DNA of 64,000 bases from an uncultured Chitinophaga sp. (GCF_902168175.1 NZ_CABHOU010000059.1:1-64000), one strand, 5' to 3'; numbered from the stretch's first letter, positions 17,289-27,366 are shown. Notes: generated by a model from the sequence alone, not told the origin. Translations and numbers: made by a program.

Positions 17289-17296
17289 TAGATTTG
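17289..17296 (+). promoter_or_regulatory. -7 element TAGATTTG of ahcY
   Basis: A perfect TAnnTTTG 16 nt before the ATG at 17313, predicting a very short leader. No good -33 TTG was seen at 17-21 nt. Confidence 0.55.
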
Positions 17297-17312
17297 CAAA
17301 AATTAATTAAGA

Positions 17313-18641
17313 ATGTCTACCATTATTAAATCTAACATTGACTTTGACCTCAAATATAAGGTGAAAGATATGTCACTGGCCGAGTGGGGCCGTAAGGAGA
17401 TTGAACTGGCAGAAGCAGAAATGCCCGGTCTGATGGCTATCCGCGAAGAATTTGGCCCGTCTCAGCCCCTTAAAAACGCCCGTATAGCAGGTTGCCTGCA
17501 CATGACTATCCAGACTGCTGTGCTGATCGAAACCCTTGTTCACCTTGGTGCCGAGGTTAGGTGGAGCTCTTGCAATATCTTCTCTACCCAGGACCATGCC
17601 GCTGCTGCTGTTGCTGCTGCCGGTGTTCCGGTTTTCGCCTGGAAAGGTTTGAATGAAGAAGACTTTAACTGGTGTATCGAACAGACTTTGTTCTTCGGTG
17701 GTGCAGACCGTCCGTTGAACATGATCCTGGACGACGGTGGTGACCTTACCAACATGGTACTGGACACTTACCCTGAGCTGATCCAGCACATAAAAGGCCT
17801 GAGTGAAGAAACTACTACCGGTGTTCACCGCCTGTACGAAAGAATGAAGAACGGCACCCTCCCGATGCCGGCTATCAATATCAACGACTCCGTTACCAAA
17901 TCTAAATTCGACAACAAGTACGGTTGCCGCGAATCCTGTGTAGATGCGATCCGTCGCGCTACAGACGTGATGATTGCCGGTAAAGTTGCTGTTGTTGCTG
18001 GTTTCGGCGACGTAGGTAAAGGTTCTGCTGAGTCACTGCGTGGCGCGGGCGCTCGTGTAATCGTTACTGAAATAGATCCGATCTGCGCACTGCAGGCCGC
18101 TATGGAAGGTTACGAAGTAAAGAAAATGTCTACTGCCGTTCAGGAAGCTGACATCATCGTTACTACCACCGGTTGCCGCGATATCATCACCGGCGAACAC
18201 TTCAAAGCAATGAAAGATAAAGCGATCGTTTGTAACATCGGTCACTTCGATATCGAGATAGACGTTGCCTGGCTGAACAGCAACTATGGTAAAACCAAAG
18301 TTGAGATCAAACCACAGGTTGATAAATATACCATCGACGGTAAAGACATCATCCTGCTGGCCGAAGGCCGCCTGGTTAACCTGGGTTGCGCTACAGGTCA
18401 CCCTTCTTTCGTAATGAGTAACTCCTTCTCCAACCAGGTACTTGCCCAGTTGGAAATTTGGACGAATACTGATAAATACGAAAACAAGGTGTATGTACTG
18501 CCTAAACACCTGGATGAGAAAGTTGCCCGCCTGCACCTGAAAAAAATCAGTGTAGAGCTGGACGAACTTACTACCGTTCAGTCTGAATACCTTGGTATCG
18601 CAAAAGCAGGTCCTTACAAACCTGATTATTATCGCTACTAG
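17313..18641 (+). CDS. ahcY: Adenosylhomocysteinase (SAH hydrolase)
   Basis: The 442-residue cytoplasmic enzyme hydrolyses S-adenosylhomocysteine to adenosine and homocysteine, relieving product inhibition of methyltransferases. The family signature is clear: an N-terminal substrate domain with [17 protein letters not shown] and [14 protein letters not shown], the NAD-binding GFGDVGKG at about 230-237, and the conserved C-terminal KPDYYRY. Length is typical of short bacterial forms without the extra insertion. The ATG follows a perfect -7 element by 16 nt, and a terminator follows the stop, so it is probably transcribed alone. It is divergent from the adhesin gene. Confidence 0.97.
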   Translation: MSTIIKSNIDFDLKYKVKDMSLAEWGRKEIELAEAEMPGLMAIREEFGPSQPLKNARIAGCLHMTIQTAVLIETLVHLGAEVRWSSCNIFSTQDHAAAAVAAAGVPVFAWKGLNEEDFNWCIEQTLFFGGADRPLNMILDDGGDLTNMVLDTYPELIQHIKGLSEETTTGVHRLYERMKNGTLPMPAININDSVTKSKFDNKYGCRESCVDAIRRATDVMIAGKVAVVAGFGDVGKGSAESLRGAGARVIVTEIDPICALQAAMEGYEVKKMSTAVQEADIIVTTTGCRDIITGEHFKAMKDKAIVCNIGHFDIEIDVAWLNSNYGKTKVEIKPQVDKYTIDGKDIILLAEGRLVNLGCATGHPSFVMSNSFSNQVLAQLEIWTNTDKYENKVYVLPKHLDEKVARLHLKKISVELDELTTVQSEYLGIAKAGPYKPDYYRY

Positions 18642-18663
18642 TAATGGCTTTACTATATCGTTT

Positions 18664-18698
18664 GAAAGCGGCTCCTTATGGTGCCGCTTTCTTTTTTT
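18664..18698 (+). terminator. Terminator after ahcY
   Basis: GAAAGCGGC pairs with GCCGCTTTC across a 10-nt loop and is followed by seven T, 22 bp after the ahcY stop. Confidence 0.9.
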
Positions 18699-18734
18699 AA
18701 GGTGATTTTATTTCATCGTGGGCCAACAATACTT

Positions 18735-18742
18735 TAATTTTG
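18735..18742 (+). promoter_or_regulatory. -7 element TAATTTTG, 4 nt before pdxJ ATG
   Basis: A perfect TAnnTTTG ending 4 nt before the ATG at 18747, with TTTC 20 nt upstream as a near -33 match. The transcript would start at or next to the A of the start codon. Confidence 0.6.
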
Positions 18743-18746
18743 CGGC

Positions 18747-19478
18747 ATGACGAAGCTGAGTGTAAACATCAATAAGATTGCTACCCTGCGTAATGCCCGC
18801 GGCGGTAATCTTCCCGACCTGTTAAAAGTAGCAGCCGATTGTGAGCGTTTCGGAGCAGACGGCATTACAGTACACCCCCGCCCCGACGAGCGCCACATCC
18901 GTTACCAGGATGTAAGGGACCTTAAACCATTGGTGACCACGGAATTCAACATCGAAGGTTATCCCTCTAAAGACTTCCTCGACCTGGTGCTGGAAGTTAA
19001 GCCGGAGCAGTGTACCCTGGTACCTGACCCTCCAGGCGCCATTACATCCAATAACGGCTGGGACACCAAACAATACCAGACCTTCCTTAAAGATGTGATC
19101 AGCACGCTGAAGAATGCGGGTATTCGTGTATCCATCTTCCTGAACCCGGATGTTAAGATGGTGGAAGGCGCTAAATCTGCAGGAGCCGACCGTATCGAGC
19201 TATATACAGGCCCGTACGCCGAGGAGTATCACAACTCACTCACACAACCGCAGAATTTCGCCCTGTTCAACGATTATAAAAACACCGCAAAAACAGCCTC
19301 TGATATTGGGCTCGACATCAATGCAGGCCACGATCTAAACCTCGACAACCTGCGTTTCTTTAAACTGCATATTCCGCAGCTTAAAGAGGTATCTATCGGT
19401 CACGCCCTCATCTGCGATGCCTTGTACTTCGGGCTGGAGAATACCATTCAGCTGTATAAACGCCTGCTGGTAGATTAA
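18747..19478 (+). CDS. pdxJ: Pyridoxine 5'-phosphate synthase
   Basis: The 243-residue TIM-barrel enzyme condenses 1-deoxyxylulose 5-phosphate with 3-amino-2-oxopropyl phosphate to form pyridoxine 5'-phosphate, the last ring-forming step of DXP-dependent vitamin B6 synthesis. Visible family motifs are LSVNINKIATLRNARG at the N-terminus, GADGITVHPRPDERHI near 36-51 with the catalytic His/Arg cluster, ELYTGPYAE near 150, and AGHDLNLDNL near 195. Length is typical. The start is only 4 nt after a perfect -7 element, suggesting a leaderless mRNA. A bidirectional terminator separates it from the convergent permease gene. Confidence 0.96.
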   Translation: MTKLSVNINKIATLRNARGGNLPDLLKVAADCERFGADGITVHPRPDERHIRYQDVRDLKPLVTTEFNIEGYPSKDFLDLVLEVKPEQCTLVPDPPGAITSNNGWDTKQYQTFLKDVISTLKNAGIRVSIFLNPDVKMVEGAKSAGADRIELYTGPYAEEYHNSLTQPQNFALFNDYKNTAKTASDIGLDINAGHDLNLDNLRFFKLHIPQLKEVSIGHALICDALYFGLENTIQLYKRLLVD

Positions 19479-19497
19479 TTAGCTTATTGGTAAGGAT

Positions 19498-19540
19498 TAT
19501 AAGAAAAGGCGCGGTGTTGAACACCGCGCCTTTTCTTATA
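19498..19540. terminator. Bidirectional terminator between pdxJ and ABC permease
   Basis: A perfect 20-bp stem with a 3-nt loop; the outer part TATAAGAAAAGG/CCTTTTCTTATA supplies T-rich tails on both strands. It serves the convergent genes on either side. Confidence 0.9.
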
Positions 19541-19554
19541 CAGAAAGCGAAAAC

Positions 19555-21240
19555 TTACTCCGCCTGATCGATCTTCACCCAGCCGGTATCCCGGTAATGA
19601 CTATATATCAGCCAGGCCAGTACACCCGACAACACGATGAATATGTATAATATCGGCATGCTGTAAGTTGCAAAGTAGTGCATCCCACCGAAAAAGCCCG
19701 GTACAATCAGCATCACGATACCAATCACCCATTTGTTACTGCCCTGCTGCATATTCAGCTCCTTCGAAAACGGGAACTTCTTCAGGAACATCAAAGCAAA
19801 AACCAGGCATACCACGGTGATATTCACCAATGCCAGCACCAGGCTGGGTATTACCGCCGGCCCCCATACCCACAGAATGAAGGCGCAGATAACCATGTAA
19901 TACGGAACAAAAAACTTAACCATGGCCGACTTGAAGGCTCCTGTCAGAACCTGCCCCGGATGCTCCAGCGGTGCGGTATAATACACCCAGGCCGATTTAT
20001 ACCTGGACGAATACACGAGATTGGAAATAGCCGTAATAAAGGCGAAGCAGCTCATATACAGCAGCACCAGGTACATCCTGGTTTCGGGCAGTTCCTGCCA
20101 AACCTTTCCTGGCTTTCCATTACCACCTCCTAATATCCAGTAAGCGAAATAGATGAACGCATAGGCAAGTGAAGGATATACCTTCAGCTTAAACTCCCTG
20201 CTGCGACCTGTTAACAGCCATACAACCTCAAACGCCATCTGCTCTGTTTTGCCCTTCGAAAACCATTTTGCCAGTGTGCGGTAACCCCGCTTTCTCCCCT
20301 GCTTTACCGCTTTTACAGGAGCCTCTGCCCCACTGCCCGACATCATACCAAGGCGCTTATTAAAACTTGGCGCTAACACCCGCACTACCAGCCACAGGCT
20401 TACCAGGGGAAGAATGATCTCCGCCGCCAGTAAACCAATATAAACAGCGCTCCATTTTCCTTCTGTAATAGCCACCCAGCCACCTGCAAACCACATTGGG
20501 GGCGCCAGGTAAAGGTATTTTTTCTGCATCAGGTCAATGTCCTTCAGCGTAGCACTGTTTACCAGCCTGGGCACCAGGTAATACATCGCAAATATGGCCA
20601 CCGAAAATAAAATCTGCAGGTAATTAATGATCTCCTTAAAACGCTCGGGAGTGGTAATATGCAACACCGCCAGATACAACGCATTGATCAGGAAGATGCT
20701 GAATAATGTGAGTAACACGATCAGCAATACAAATGCCAATGCACCTGCAACACCGGCCTTAACTGCGAGGAAAATAAGTGCGGGCAGGGCCATGGGCACC
20801 ACGATCTTTGATACGTGTATGAGAATGTGCAGTAACCGGGAAAGCAGTACTGTACGGTCGTTTACCGGCTTTGGCAGTAAGATGTAATTATCTTTTACGT
20901 CGATGAGTACATAGGTAAAGTCCGCTATCAGCGTAAGCGCAAGCATGGTCATAAAAGCGGCGCAGTATACGAACATAGGCAGTATCCAATCGTTGCCCAG
21001 CCCGAAAACAAAGAGGTAAAAGCAACCCATCAGGAACGATATCAGGAACAGGATAAACGATCCGCCCTTGCGGTCTTTCTTCGTTTGCTGCTGCCCACGT
21101 GTGAGGGTTAACGCATTAGGCCGCCTGTCATCCATCATCAGTTTTGTACGCAGGATGATAGTCAAATGCGGTATGCTGGCGCCCAGCTTTTCCCATAAAG
21201 GGCTAAAAAGCATTACGAGCTTTAGTAAAAACTTATTCAT
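19555..21240 (-). CDS. ABC transporter permease-like membrane protein
   Basis: The 561-residue product is strongly hydrophobic, with about a dozen predicted membrane helices in two groups separated by a basic cytoplasmic stretch near residues 300-335 (KAVKQGRKRGYR). A large N-terminal cytoplasmic region contains MMDDRRPN and TRGQQQTKKDRK. It lacks recognisable importer EAA loops and fits the ABC-2/exporter permease type. It starts 11 bp after the stop of an ABC ATPase gene, so the two probably form one exporter. The substrate is unknown. The ATPase in turn follows porQ by 12 bp. Confidence 0.75.
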   Translation of the reverse strand: MNKFLLKLVMLFSPLWEKLGASIPHLTIILRTKLMMDDRRPNALTLTRGQQQTKKDRKGGSFILFLISFLMGCFYLFVFGLGNDWILPMFVYCAAFMTMLALTLIADFTYVLIDVKDNYILLPKPVNDRTVLLSRLLHILIHVSKIVVPMALPALIFLAVKAGVAGALAFVLLIVLLTLFSIFLINALYLAVLHITTPERFKEIINYLQILFSVAIFAMYYLVPRLVNSATLKDIDLMQKKYLYLAPPMWFAGGWVAITEGKWSAVYIGLLAAEIILPLVSLWLVVRVLAPSFNKRLGMMSGSGAEAPVKAVKQGRKRGYRTLAKWFSKGKTEQMAFEVVWLLTGRSREFKLKVYPSLAYAFIYFAYWILGGGNGKPGKVWQELPETRMYLVLLYMSCFAFITAISNLVYSSRYKSAWVYYTAPLEHPGQVLTGAFKSAMVKFFVPYYMVICAFILWVWGPAVIPSLVLALVNITVVCLVFALMFLKKFPFSKELNMQQGSNKWVIGIVMLIVPGFFGGMHYFATYSMPILYIFIVLSGVLAWLIYSHYRDTGWVKIDQAE

Positions 21241-21251
21241 GCAACAACGGA

Positions 21252-22028
21252 TTATTGCCCCAGGGCGTTAATGAAATCGTCAGCTACGCCGTGCAGGTCG
21301 TTATCGCCGGTAAGGTGCGCAAATATCTTTTCCAGGGTATCTCCTTCTGTTTGGCGTAACTCCTCGAAAGTGCCGTTGGCTACGATGGTGCCGTTGTTGA
21401 TGAGGATAATGCGGTCGCTTACTTTTTCTACCACATCCATCATATGCGAGCAGTAAAAAATGGTTTTACCCTCTTTCTTCAGCAGCGACATAATTTCTTT
21501 TACGATGATCACTGCATTGGCGTCAAGACCACTAAGCGGCTCGTCCAGCACCACTATTTGCGGGTTGTGCATAAGACCGCTGATGATCAGCACTTTCTGG
21601 CGCATACCCTTGGAAAAGGTATCCATACGCTGGTCTTTGTTCTCAAACAATCCAAAGGCGGTCAACATTTTCACCGCGCGTTCGTTGATCTGCTCATCTT
21701 CCATATCATACAACTTGCCCGTAAACAGCAGGTATTCCATAGGGGTAAGCATATCATATATCTCGGCATTCTCGGGTATGTACCCGATTTGCCGTTTGAT
21801 CTCAAGCGTATGTTCGCGCAGGTCGCGGCCAAGCACCGATACCTGGCCTTCAAAGTCGCTTAACAGGCCGATAAGCACCTTTACCGTAGTTGATTTACCG
21901 GCGCCGTTAGGGCCAATATAGCCGATGATCTGGCCAGGATATACATCCAGGTTAATACCTTTTAATACCTGTTTAGCGCCGTAGCTTTTATACAGGTTGC
22001 GGATGGAAATAATAGGCTGGGTATCCAT
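21252..22028 (-). CDS. ABC transporter ATP-binding protein
   Basis: The 258-residue single ABC domain has Walker A GPNGAGKST (about 38-46), a Q-loop in the GYIPENAEIYDMLTP segment, signature FSKGMRQK, Walker B IVVLDEPLSGLD and the H-loop in YCSHMMD. The SKGMRQK signature and the ENAEIYD segment are typical of ABC-2-type exporters. The gene lies between porQ (12 bp upstream) and the permease (11 bp downstream), which suggests a porQ-ATPase-permease transcript. Substrate unknown. Confidence 0.88.
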   Translation of the reverse strand: MDTQPIISIRNLYKSYGAKQVLKGINLDVYPGQIIGYIGPNGAGKSTTVKVLIGLLSDFEGQVSVLGRDLREHTLEIKRQIGYIPENAEIYDMLTPMEYLLFTGKLYDMEDEQINERAVKMLTAFGLFENKDQRMDTFSKGMRQKVLIISGLMHNPQIVVLDEPLSGLDANAVIIVKEIMSLLKKEGKTIFYCSHMMDVVEKVSDRIILINNGTIVANGTFEELRQTEGDTLEKIFAHLTGDNDLHGVADDFINALGQ

Positions 22029-22040
22029 ACAATTGTTGTT

Positions 22041-23111
22041 TTACCACCCGATCTTATCCCCGAATGTTCCTAAGCCGGTCCATTGGTTAAGCGGGATATT
22101 TATACCAAAATGATTAAATGCGGTAGAATTCTGGTAGAACGAGCGGGCATACCGTAATTGTAGTCTGGCCACAATCACGCCCACACCGAACGAAAAACCA
22201 CTCATCCCCTTTTGCTGCAACAGCGCCAGCTCCTGCCGGCGTAAATGATTATAAGCTGCGGTAAGCTCCACATGTTTGCCCACCGTAAACTGTGCGGCCA
22301 GCACAAAGTGCCGGAATACCTTGTCTACCGCGCCAGCGTTATTACTAAGCGTATCACCGTTCTCTATTACCTGCCCTTCTTCAAAACCAGGGTCGGCATA
22401 GTTAATATTGAATTGATAAATATGATGTAAAGTAGCGGAGAGTTGCAGTGGTACATGTTCCAGCTTTTTAGACACCCCCACCTGCAGGTCAAAAGGCAAG
22501 GGCTCTTTGTCATCCGCGCCATAACTTTTAAACTGGGCCCCCATATTCTTCGCCACCAGTCCAAGCTGCCAGCCGGTAGCCGTATCCCGGTATGCCAGTC
22601 CGAAATCGGCACTGAAACCACTGCTGCGGTATTGTTGGTAACGGGAGTGGATGTATTTCAAGGTTAACCCGTACTGCCAGCGTTCTTTATAAGTTCTTGA
22701 CGCGGTTACCTGCCAGCTAAGGTCGCTGGGTTTAAAAGTGCCTTCAATATTGCCCGAGGCGTCGGTTTGGGTTATATTGCCATAGTTCACGAATTGCAGG
22801 CTGGTAGCAAAGGTGGTATTAATGGACGGAGCATGGTACCCAAACATCATATGACTATAATTTACCCCGGCGAAATAGCTGGCGTAATTTACCTGCAAAT
22901 GGGTATGCATCGATGGACGTAATAAAGCCGGATTGAGTGTGGCGGCAGAAATATCCTCCGTTTGCATGGCCGCGTTCATATTGCCCAGCGCCGTTACCTG
23001 CGGCGAAAGCGGCAGATCGAGGAAAGAAAACACACTTTTACCGCCCAATACCTGCGCACGGGCCTGTAACAGAGAACATAAGCAAAAGAGAAGAACGGCG
23101 ATTTTCTGCAT
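22041..23111 (-). CDS. porQ: Type IX secretion system protein PorQ
   Basis: The 356-residue product begins with a signal peptide (MQKIAVLLFCLCSLLQARA-Q). The mature sequence opens with GGKSVFSFLDLPLSPQVTAL and NPALLRP, and its regularly alternating strands are typical of the PorV/PorQ outer-membrane barrel family. In Porphyromonas gingivalis PorQ is an outer-membrane barrel of the type IX attachment complex, associated with PorZ. A type IX role matches the giant CHU_C protein at 6.5-16.6 kb. The gene is followed within 12 bp by an ABC ATPase and permease. An unusual 45-bp minisatellite lies 120-740 bp upstream of its start. Confidence 0.85.
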   Translation of the reverse strand: MQKIAVLLFCLCSLLQARAQVLGGKSVFSFLDLPLSPQVTALGNMNAAMQTEDISAATLNPALLRPSMHTHLQVNYASYFAGVNYSHMMFGYHAPSINTTFATSLQFVNYGNITQTDASGNIEGTFKPSDLSWQVTASRTYKERWQYGLTLKYIHSRYQQYRSSGFSADFGLAYRDTATGWQLGLVAKNMGAQFKSYGADDKEPLPFDLQVGVSKKLEHVPLQLSATLHHIYQFNINYADPGFEEGQVIENGDTLSNNAGAVDKVFRHFVLAAQFTVGKHVELTAAYNHLRRQELALLQQKGMSGFSFGVGVIVARLQLRYARSFYQNSTAFNHFGINIPLNQWTGLGTFGDKIGW

Positions 23112-23236
23112 ACCCCTGCAAAATACGAAATGCGGAAGATGCTACGTGTGTTTTTTACAACCTGGGATTTGCTATATATACACCGGCAGATTGTCGGTAC
23201 GACTGGTCAGAACAAAGCTAGTATACATCGTTGCCT

Positions 23237-23846
23237 CTCAAAACAAACACCAACAGCTATGTTAACACCGATATCCATCTACCCAAAACAAACACCAACA
23301 GCTAGGTTAACACCGCTCCCCATCTACCCAAAACAAACACCAACAGCTAGGTTAACACCGATATCCAAGCAACCCAAAACAAACACCAACAGCCATCTTA
23401 ACACCGCTCCCCATCTACCCAAAACAAACACCAACAGTCATGTTAACACCGCCCCCATTTACTCAAAACAAACACCAACAGCCATCTTAACACCACTCCC
23501 CATCTACCCAAAACAAACTCCAATAGCCATGTTAACACCAACACCCACCAACCTCGAATCAAATACCAACAGCCATCTTAACACCGCTCCCCATCTACCA
23601 AAAACAAACACCAACAGCCATCTTAACACCAACACCCACCAACCTCAAATCCAACACCAACAGCCGTCTTAACACCAACACTCATCTACCCAAAACAAAC
23701 ACCAGCAGCCATCTTAACACCAACACCCACCTACCCAAACAAATACCAACAGCTATGTTAACACCGATATCCAAGCAAACTCAAAACAAACACCAACAGC
23801 CATCTTAACACCGACACCCACCAACCTCCAATCAAACACCGACTCC
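23237..23846. repeat. 45-bp tandem repeat, about 13.5 units
   Basis: Units of 44-46 bp begin (A)CCCAAAACAAACACCAACA, continue GCCATCTTAACACC and end in variants of GCTCCCCATCT, GATATCCAAGCA or AACACCCACCA. Roughly 13 full units and a partial one are present, with 1-bp length changes that shift frame. Units differ mainly in the last third, and these variants alternate irregularly. The array has no spacers, so it is not CRISPR. It is C/A-rich on the plus strand and almost free of G. Confidence 0.9.
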
Positions 23847-23852
23847 ACGTTC

Positions 23853-23888
23853 ATAAAAGAACGAAGCCGCCCTTCTCAGGACGGCTTC
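23853..23888 (-). terminator. Terminator after lon
   Basis: GAAGCCG pairs with CGGCTTC, with additional CC/GG pairing in the loop; the minus-strand side continues GTTCTTTTATG. It lies about 85 bp past the lon stop. Confidence 0.65.
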
Positions 23889-23973
23889 ATATAAACCCTT
23901 AAAACAATCAACATAAGTCACTTTTTCAAGTAACGTACGTGCAGGTACTGCCATGACTGGCTGCAAATGCGTT

Positions 23974-26394
23974 CTACTTCTTTAATAACGCAGTTTCCAG
24001 CACTTGGTTCATTTGCTTCACATAATGAAACTTCAAACCTTTAATATAGTCAGGATTAATATCCCTGATGTCTTTCTCGTTCTGCCAGCAAAGAATGATC
24101 TCTTTAATACCAGCGCGTTTCGCTGCAAGGATCTTTTCTTTGATACCACCCACCGGCAACACCTGCCCGCGAAGGGTGATCTCGCCGGTCATAGCCAGGT
24201 ACGGACGCACCTTGCGGCCTGTATATACCGACGCCAGCGCCGTAAGCATGGTGATGCCCGCACTCGGACCGTCTTTAGGAACGGCCCCTTCTGGTACGTG
24301 TACATGCACACTGCGGGTGGTAAACTTCTTCGGATCAATGTTGTATTCCAAAGCATTGGCCTGCAGATAGGTGAATGCCGTGGCGGCCGACTCTTTCATC
24401 ACGTTACCGAGGTTGCCCGTCAGCTTCAGATCACCTTTGCCCTCGCTTAGGGTAGTTTCTATGAACAGGATGTCGCCACCAACGTACGTCCAGGCCAGGC
24501 CCACGGCCACACCTGGAGGATTGCCTACTTTGTAGATCTCGTTGGAATAACGGCTTTTGCCCAATATCTTTTCTATCTTCTCTTCAGTCATTACATCCGG
24601 CACTTCCTCTTCCAGCGCTACATCTTTGGCCAGCGAACGCATGATGGCGGCGAACTGGCGGTCCAGTTCACGCACACCGCTTTCGCGGGTATAGTCCTGG
24701 ATGATTTTACTGATGATCGGGTTGCCGAATTTTGTTTTCAGGTTCTTTAAACCATGCGCTTCCTTCTGTTTGGAGATAAGGTGACGCTTCGCGATTTCCA
24801 CCTTTTCTTCTATCGAATACCCGCTCAGGTCAATGATTTCTAACCTGTCGCGCAAGGCGTGAGGAATAGCAGCGAGGTTATTTGCAGTGGCAATAAACAA
24901 TACCTTACTCAGATCGAACTCTGTTTCCAGGTAGTTATCGTAGAAGGAACCATTTTGCTCCGGATCTAATACCTCCAGCAAAGCCGAACTTGGATCGCCG
25001 CGGTGGTCGTTGCCCAGTTTATCGATCTCGTCCAGTATCATTACCGGGTTAGAGGATTTTATTTTACGCAGCGACTGCACAATACGGCCCGGCATAGCCC
25101 CGATGTAGGTTTTACGGTGACCACGGATCTCGCTTTCATCGTGTAAACCGCCAAGGCTCATACGCACGTATTTACGGCCGATAGAGCTGGCAATTGAGCG
25201 GCCCAGCGATGTTTTACCAATACCCGGAGGACCTACAAAACACAAGATGGGCGATTTCATGTCGCCTTTCAGTTTCAACACGGCCAGGTACTCGAGAATG
25301 CGTTCTTTAATGCGCTCCATACCATAATGATCGTGATCGAGTATCTTTTTTGCCTTTTTAAGATCGTAGCTGTCGCTTGTATACTCCTGCCAGGGCAGGT
25401 CCAGCAGCAGGTCGAGGTGGTTGTACACAACAGAATAGTCGGGGGTGGACGGGTGCATCCTTTCCAGTTTTTCTATTCCTTTGGTGAACAGTTCTTTAGC
25501 AGCATCCGTCCACTTTTTGCCTTCTGCCTTCCGCTTCATTTCCTTCACCTCACGGTCGTTGCTATCACCGCCCAGTTCCTCTTTAATAGACTTGAGCTGC
25601 TGTTGCAGGAAGTAATCGCGCTGCTGTTTATCCAGGTCGGCCTTGGTTTTATTAGCGATCTTATTTTTCAGTTCCGCCAGCTGCAGTTCGGTTTGCAGCA
25701 GTTTCAACAAGGCCTCGGCGCGTAAACGCAGGTTGTTGATCTCCAGCAATTCCTGCTTCTCTCTCAGATCGCTGTTCAGGTTCGACGATACGAAGTGGAT
25801 AAGGAAAGAAGTATTTTCGATATTCTTCAGGATCAGGGAAGCCTCCGATGGCAGGTTGGGCGACAGGGCGATAATCTGGGCTGCCATATCCTTAATGGAA
25901 GATATATATGCCTCAAATTCCTGGTCTTCCTCATCAGATATTTCATCGAACAACAGTGTGTACTTGATTTTGAAGTACGGGTCTCTGGACACCAGCTCCT
26001 GTAGCGTAAAACGTTTACGGCCCTGGATGATGATAGTTGTCCCCCCGTCCGGCATCTTGATCAGCTTCACAATTTTCGCAATCGTACCTACAGCATGTAA
26101 ATCCTCCAACTCGGGTTCCTCCACATTACTGTCTTTTTGTGCAATAACGGCTATCATTTTGTCAGCCTTATATGCATCATACACTGCCTTAATAGATTTA
26201 TCACGACCCACGGTAATTGGTATCACTACACCCGGGAACAGCACAGTGTTCCGTAGCGGCAGCAATATAAGTTCCTGGGGTATCTTATCGTCGTCTGAAT
26301 TTTCGCCATCTTCATTTAAGGGAATTATAGGCATGTATTCGACCATGTCATCCTCCGAATTCCCTAAATAAAATTTTTGTAGTTCCATATTCAT
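23974..26394 (-). CDS. lon: ATP-dependent Lon protease
   Basis: The 806-residue LonA-type protein degrades damaged and regulatory proteins in the cytoplasm. Domains in order: N-terminal substrate-recognition domain (about 40-235, starting [14 protein letters not shown]), a coiled-coil connector (about 235-300), AAA+ module with Walker A GPPGIGKT (388-395) and Walker B MILDEID (452-458), and the C-terminal peptidase with Ser711 in PKDGPSAG and Lys754 in GGIKEK. The 43-residue spacing of this catalytic dyad equals that of E. coli Lon. An acidic 30-residue extension (GENSDDDK) precedes the first domain. It is transcribed alone, with a terminator at 23853-23888. Confidence 0.97.
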   Translation of the reverse strand: MNMELQKFYLGNSEDDMVEYMPIIPLNEDGENSDDDKIPQELILLPLRNTVLFPGVVIPITVGRDKSIKAVYDAYKADKMIAVIAQKDSNVEEPELEDLHAVGTIAKIVKLIKMPDGGTTIIIQGRKRFTLQELVSRDPYFKIKYTLLFDEISDEEDQEFEAYISSIKDMAAQIIALSPNLPSEASLILKNIENTSFLIHFVSSNLNSDLREKQELLEINNLRLRAEALLKLLQTELQLAELKNKIANKTKADLDKQQRDYFLQQQLKSIKEELGGDSNDREVKEMKRKAEGKKWTDAAKELFTKGIEKLERMHPSTPDYSVVYNHLDLLLDLPWQEYTSDSYDLKKAKKILDHDHYGMERIKERILEYLAVLKLKGDMKSPILCFVGPPGIGKTSLGRSIASSIGRKYVRMSLGGLHDESEIRGHRKTYIGAMPGRIVQSLRKIKSSNPVMILDEIDKLGNDHRGDPSSALLEVLDPEQNGSFYDNYLETEFDLSKVLFIATANNLAAIPHALRDRLEIIDLSGYSIEEKVEIAKRHLISKQKEAHGLKNLKTKFGNPIISKIIQDYTRESGVRELDRQFAAIMRSLAKDVALEEEVPDVMTEEKIEKILGKSRYSNEIYKVGNPPGVAVGLAWTYVGGDILFIETTLSEGKGDLKLTGNLGNVMKESAATAFTYLQANALEYNIDPKKFTTRSVHVHVPEGAVPKDGPSAGITMLTALASVYTGRKVRPYLAMTGEITLRGQVLPVGGIKEKILAAKRAGIKEIILCWQNEKDIRDINPDYIKGLKFHYVKQMNQVLETALLKK

Positions 26395-26592
26395 TAGCTG
26401 AGGGACAATATGTCAGGTTTAGGTGCTTCTTGCCCGTCTTTTTTAGATATATAGTATATAGTCAAGTTTGATGCCAAGGTAAGCAAAGCCCTTTAATCAA
26501 AAAAGGAGAAAAATAACGTCCGGCCAAAATGACCGTCTGCTACTTTTCTCCGTCAGCTAATTACCCTTCCGGGGATTATGATAAGGAGTTTT

Positions 26593-27204
26593 TTATAATG
26601 TAAACCCTACACCCAATTGAATGGACTGATTTTTCCAGTTCTCCGAGTCAACAACACTACTTGCATTCCTGACATCCGTGAATCCTATAATGTATCGTGC
26701 ACTAATGTTCACGATCGGCAACTGTATCCATAACCCGGCAACACCCGAAACCTCGCCACCATTAAAAGAATCGTCGATTCCTTTAAAAACGTTCTTATCA
26801 CTTACCAGCGCACTAAACTGTGGGCCTACCTGTAATTTTATACGATTCGTACCAAGTGGAATATTTGCCAGGATAGGCACACTCAGGTAATTCATCTTAA
26901 TTTTCTTGCCATCATTATCTTCCAGGTTATCCGGATTATAAGTTTCATCGAATGAAGAAGTCGTCTTAACAGTTCCCGACGAAAATACCAATTCACCCTG
27001 TACGCCGAAACCCTTGTGGAAGTTTATCTGGGCAAAACCACCAATGTGGTAACCGAGGTTGAATCCATCCTTGTACCCTTTACCATCCAGTTTACCAAGG
27101 TTGGCGCCTCCCTTTAAACCGAAATGAAGTAAGCCGCTTTGCGCGCTCGCGCTGGCAATAGTCATGAACATAAGGACCGCCAGCGAAAAAAGTTGTTTTT
27201 TCAT
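26593..27204 (-). CDS. Outer-membrane beta-barrel protein (PorT-like family)
   Basis: I place the start at the ATG at 27204, giving 203 residues with a signal peptide (MKKQLFSLAVLMFMTIASASA-Q); an ATG 42 bp upstream would add a polar tail before it. The mature protein opens FGLKGGANLGKLDG, the glycine-rich first strand common to small Bacteroidota outer-membrane barrels, and ends with IQLGVGFTL, a terminal strand suited to BAM recognition. About eight strands are likely. The function is unknown. It sits alone between lon and another outer-membrane protein gene. Confidence 0.75.
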   Translation of the reverse strand: MKKQLFSLAVLMFMTIASASAQSGLLHFGLKGGANLGKLDGKGYKDGFNLGYHIGGFAQINFHKGFGVQGELVFSSGTVKTTSSFDETYNPDNLEDNDGKKIKMNYLSVPILANIPLGTNRIKLQVGPQFSALVSDKNVFKGIDDSFNGGEVSGVAGLWIQLPIVNISARYIIGFTDVRNASSVVDSENWKNQSIQLGVGFTL

Positions 27205-27366
27205 AGTTTGATACTGATTAATGTGGTTACTATAGTTTGTAATCAATTGAGGTTCTTTTTCCTTGGACCAGACGTTTCGTCATAGACGATACCCCTATTT
27301 AACTGCTAATAAATCAATTTATTGCAGTTATGTTAAGGAAGTGTTACAAAATGCGTGCTAAAAACC

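Larger units (their letters stand above)
16650..17312. other. Divergent intergenic region with long adhesin leader
   Basis: 663 bp between the divergent adhesin and ahcY genes. It holds a consensus minus-strand promoter (16990-17021), an inverted repeat just downstream of its predicted start (16944-16977), a purine-rich GGAGGAGGGAGG tract on the minus strand near 16735, and the ahcY -7 element at 17289. No convincing gene is seen. Confidence 0.7.
23112..23973. other. 862-bp gap dominated by a 45-bp minisatellite
   Basis: Between lon and porQ, both on the minus strand, lie the repeat array (23237-23846), the lon terminator (23853-23888) and about 120 bp of apparent porQ upstream sequence with a CGTATTTTGCAGGGGTATG start region. 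No supported gene. Confidence 0.7.

Noticed and set aside
17044..17312. SAM or SAH riboswitch upstream of ahcY
   Set aside because: The -7 element is 16 nt from the ATG, leaving no room for a riboswitch in the leader, and no matching motif was seen.
17123..17329. A 68-codon frame upstream of and overlapping ahcY
   Set aside because: It has no family signal, overlaps the ahcY -7 element and start, and a promoter inside it explains ahcY expression better.
21091..21115. CACGTG motifs as parS sites
   Set aside because: The flanks are not palindromic to the TGTTTCACGTGAAACA or TGTTCCACGTGGAACA type and lie inside the ABC permease gene.
23130..23672. A 180-codon plus-strand frame with a repeated PKQTPT motif
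   Set aside because: It is a read-through of the 45-bp array: the unit length is a multiple of three, 1-bp changes shift the frame between units, and there is no gene-like start or end.
23237..23846. Possible CRISPR array
   Set aside because: The units are directly adjacent with no unique spacers, and no cas genes are nearby.
25643..26371. A 242-codon frame antisense to lon
   Set aside because: Shadow of the conserved lon coding sequence; the product has no recognisable domains.
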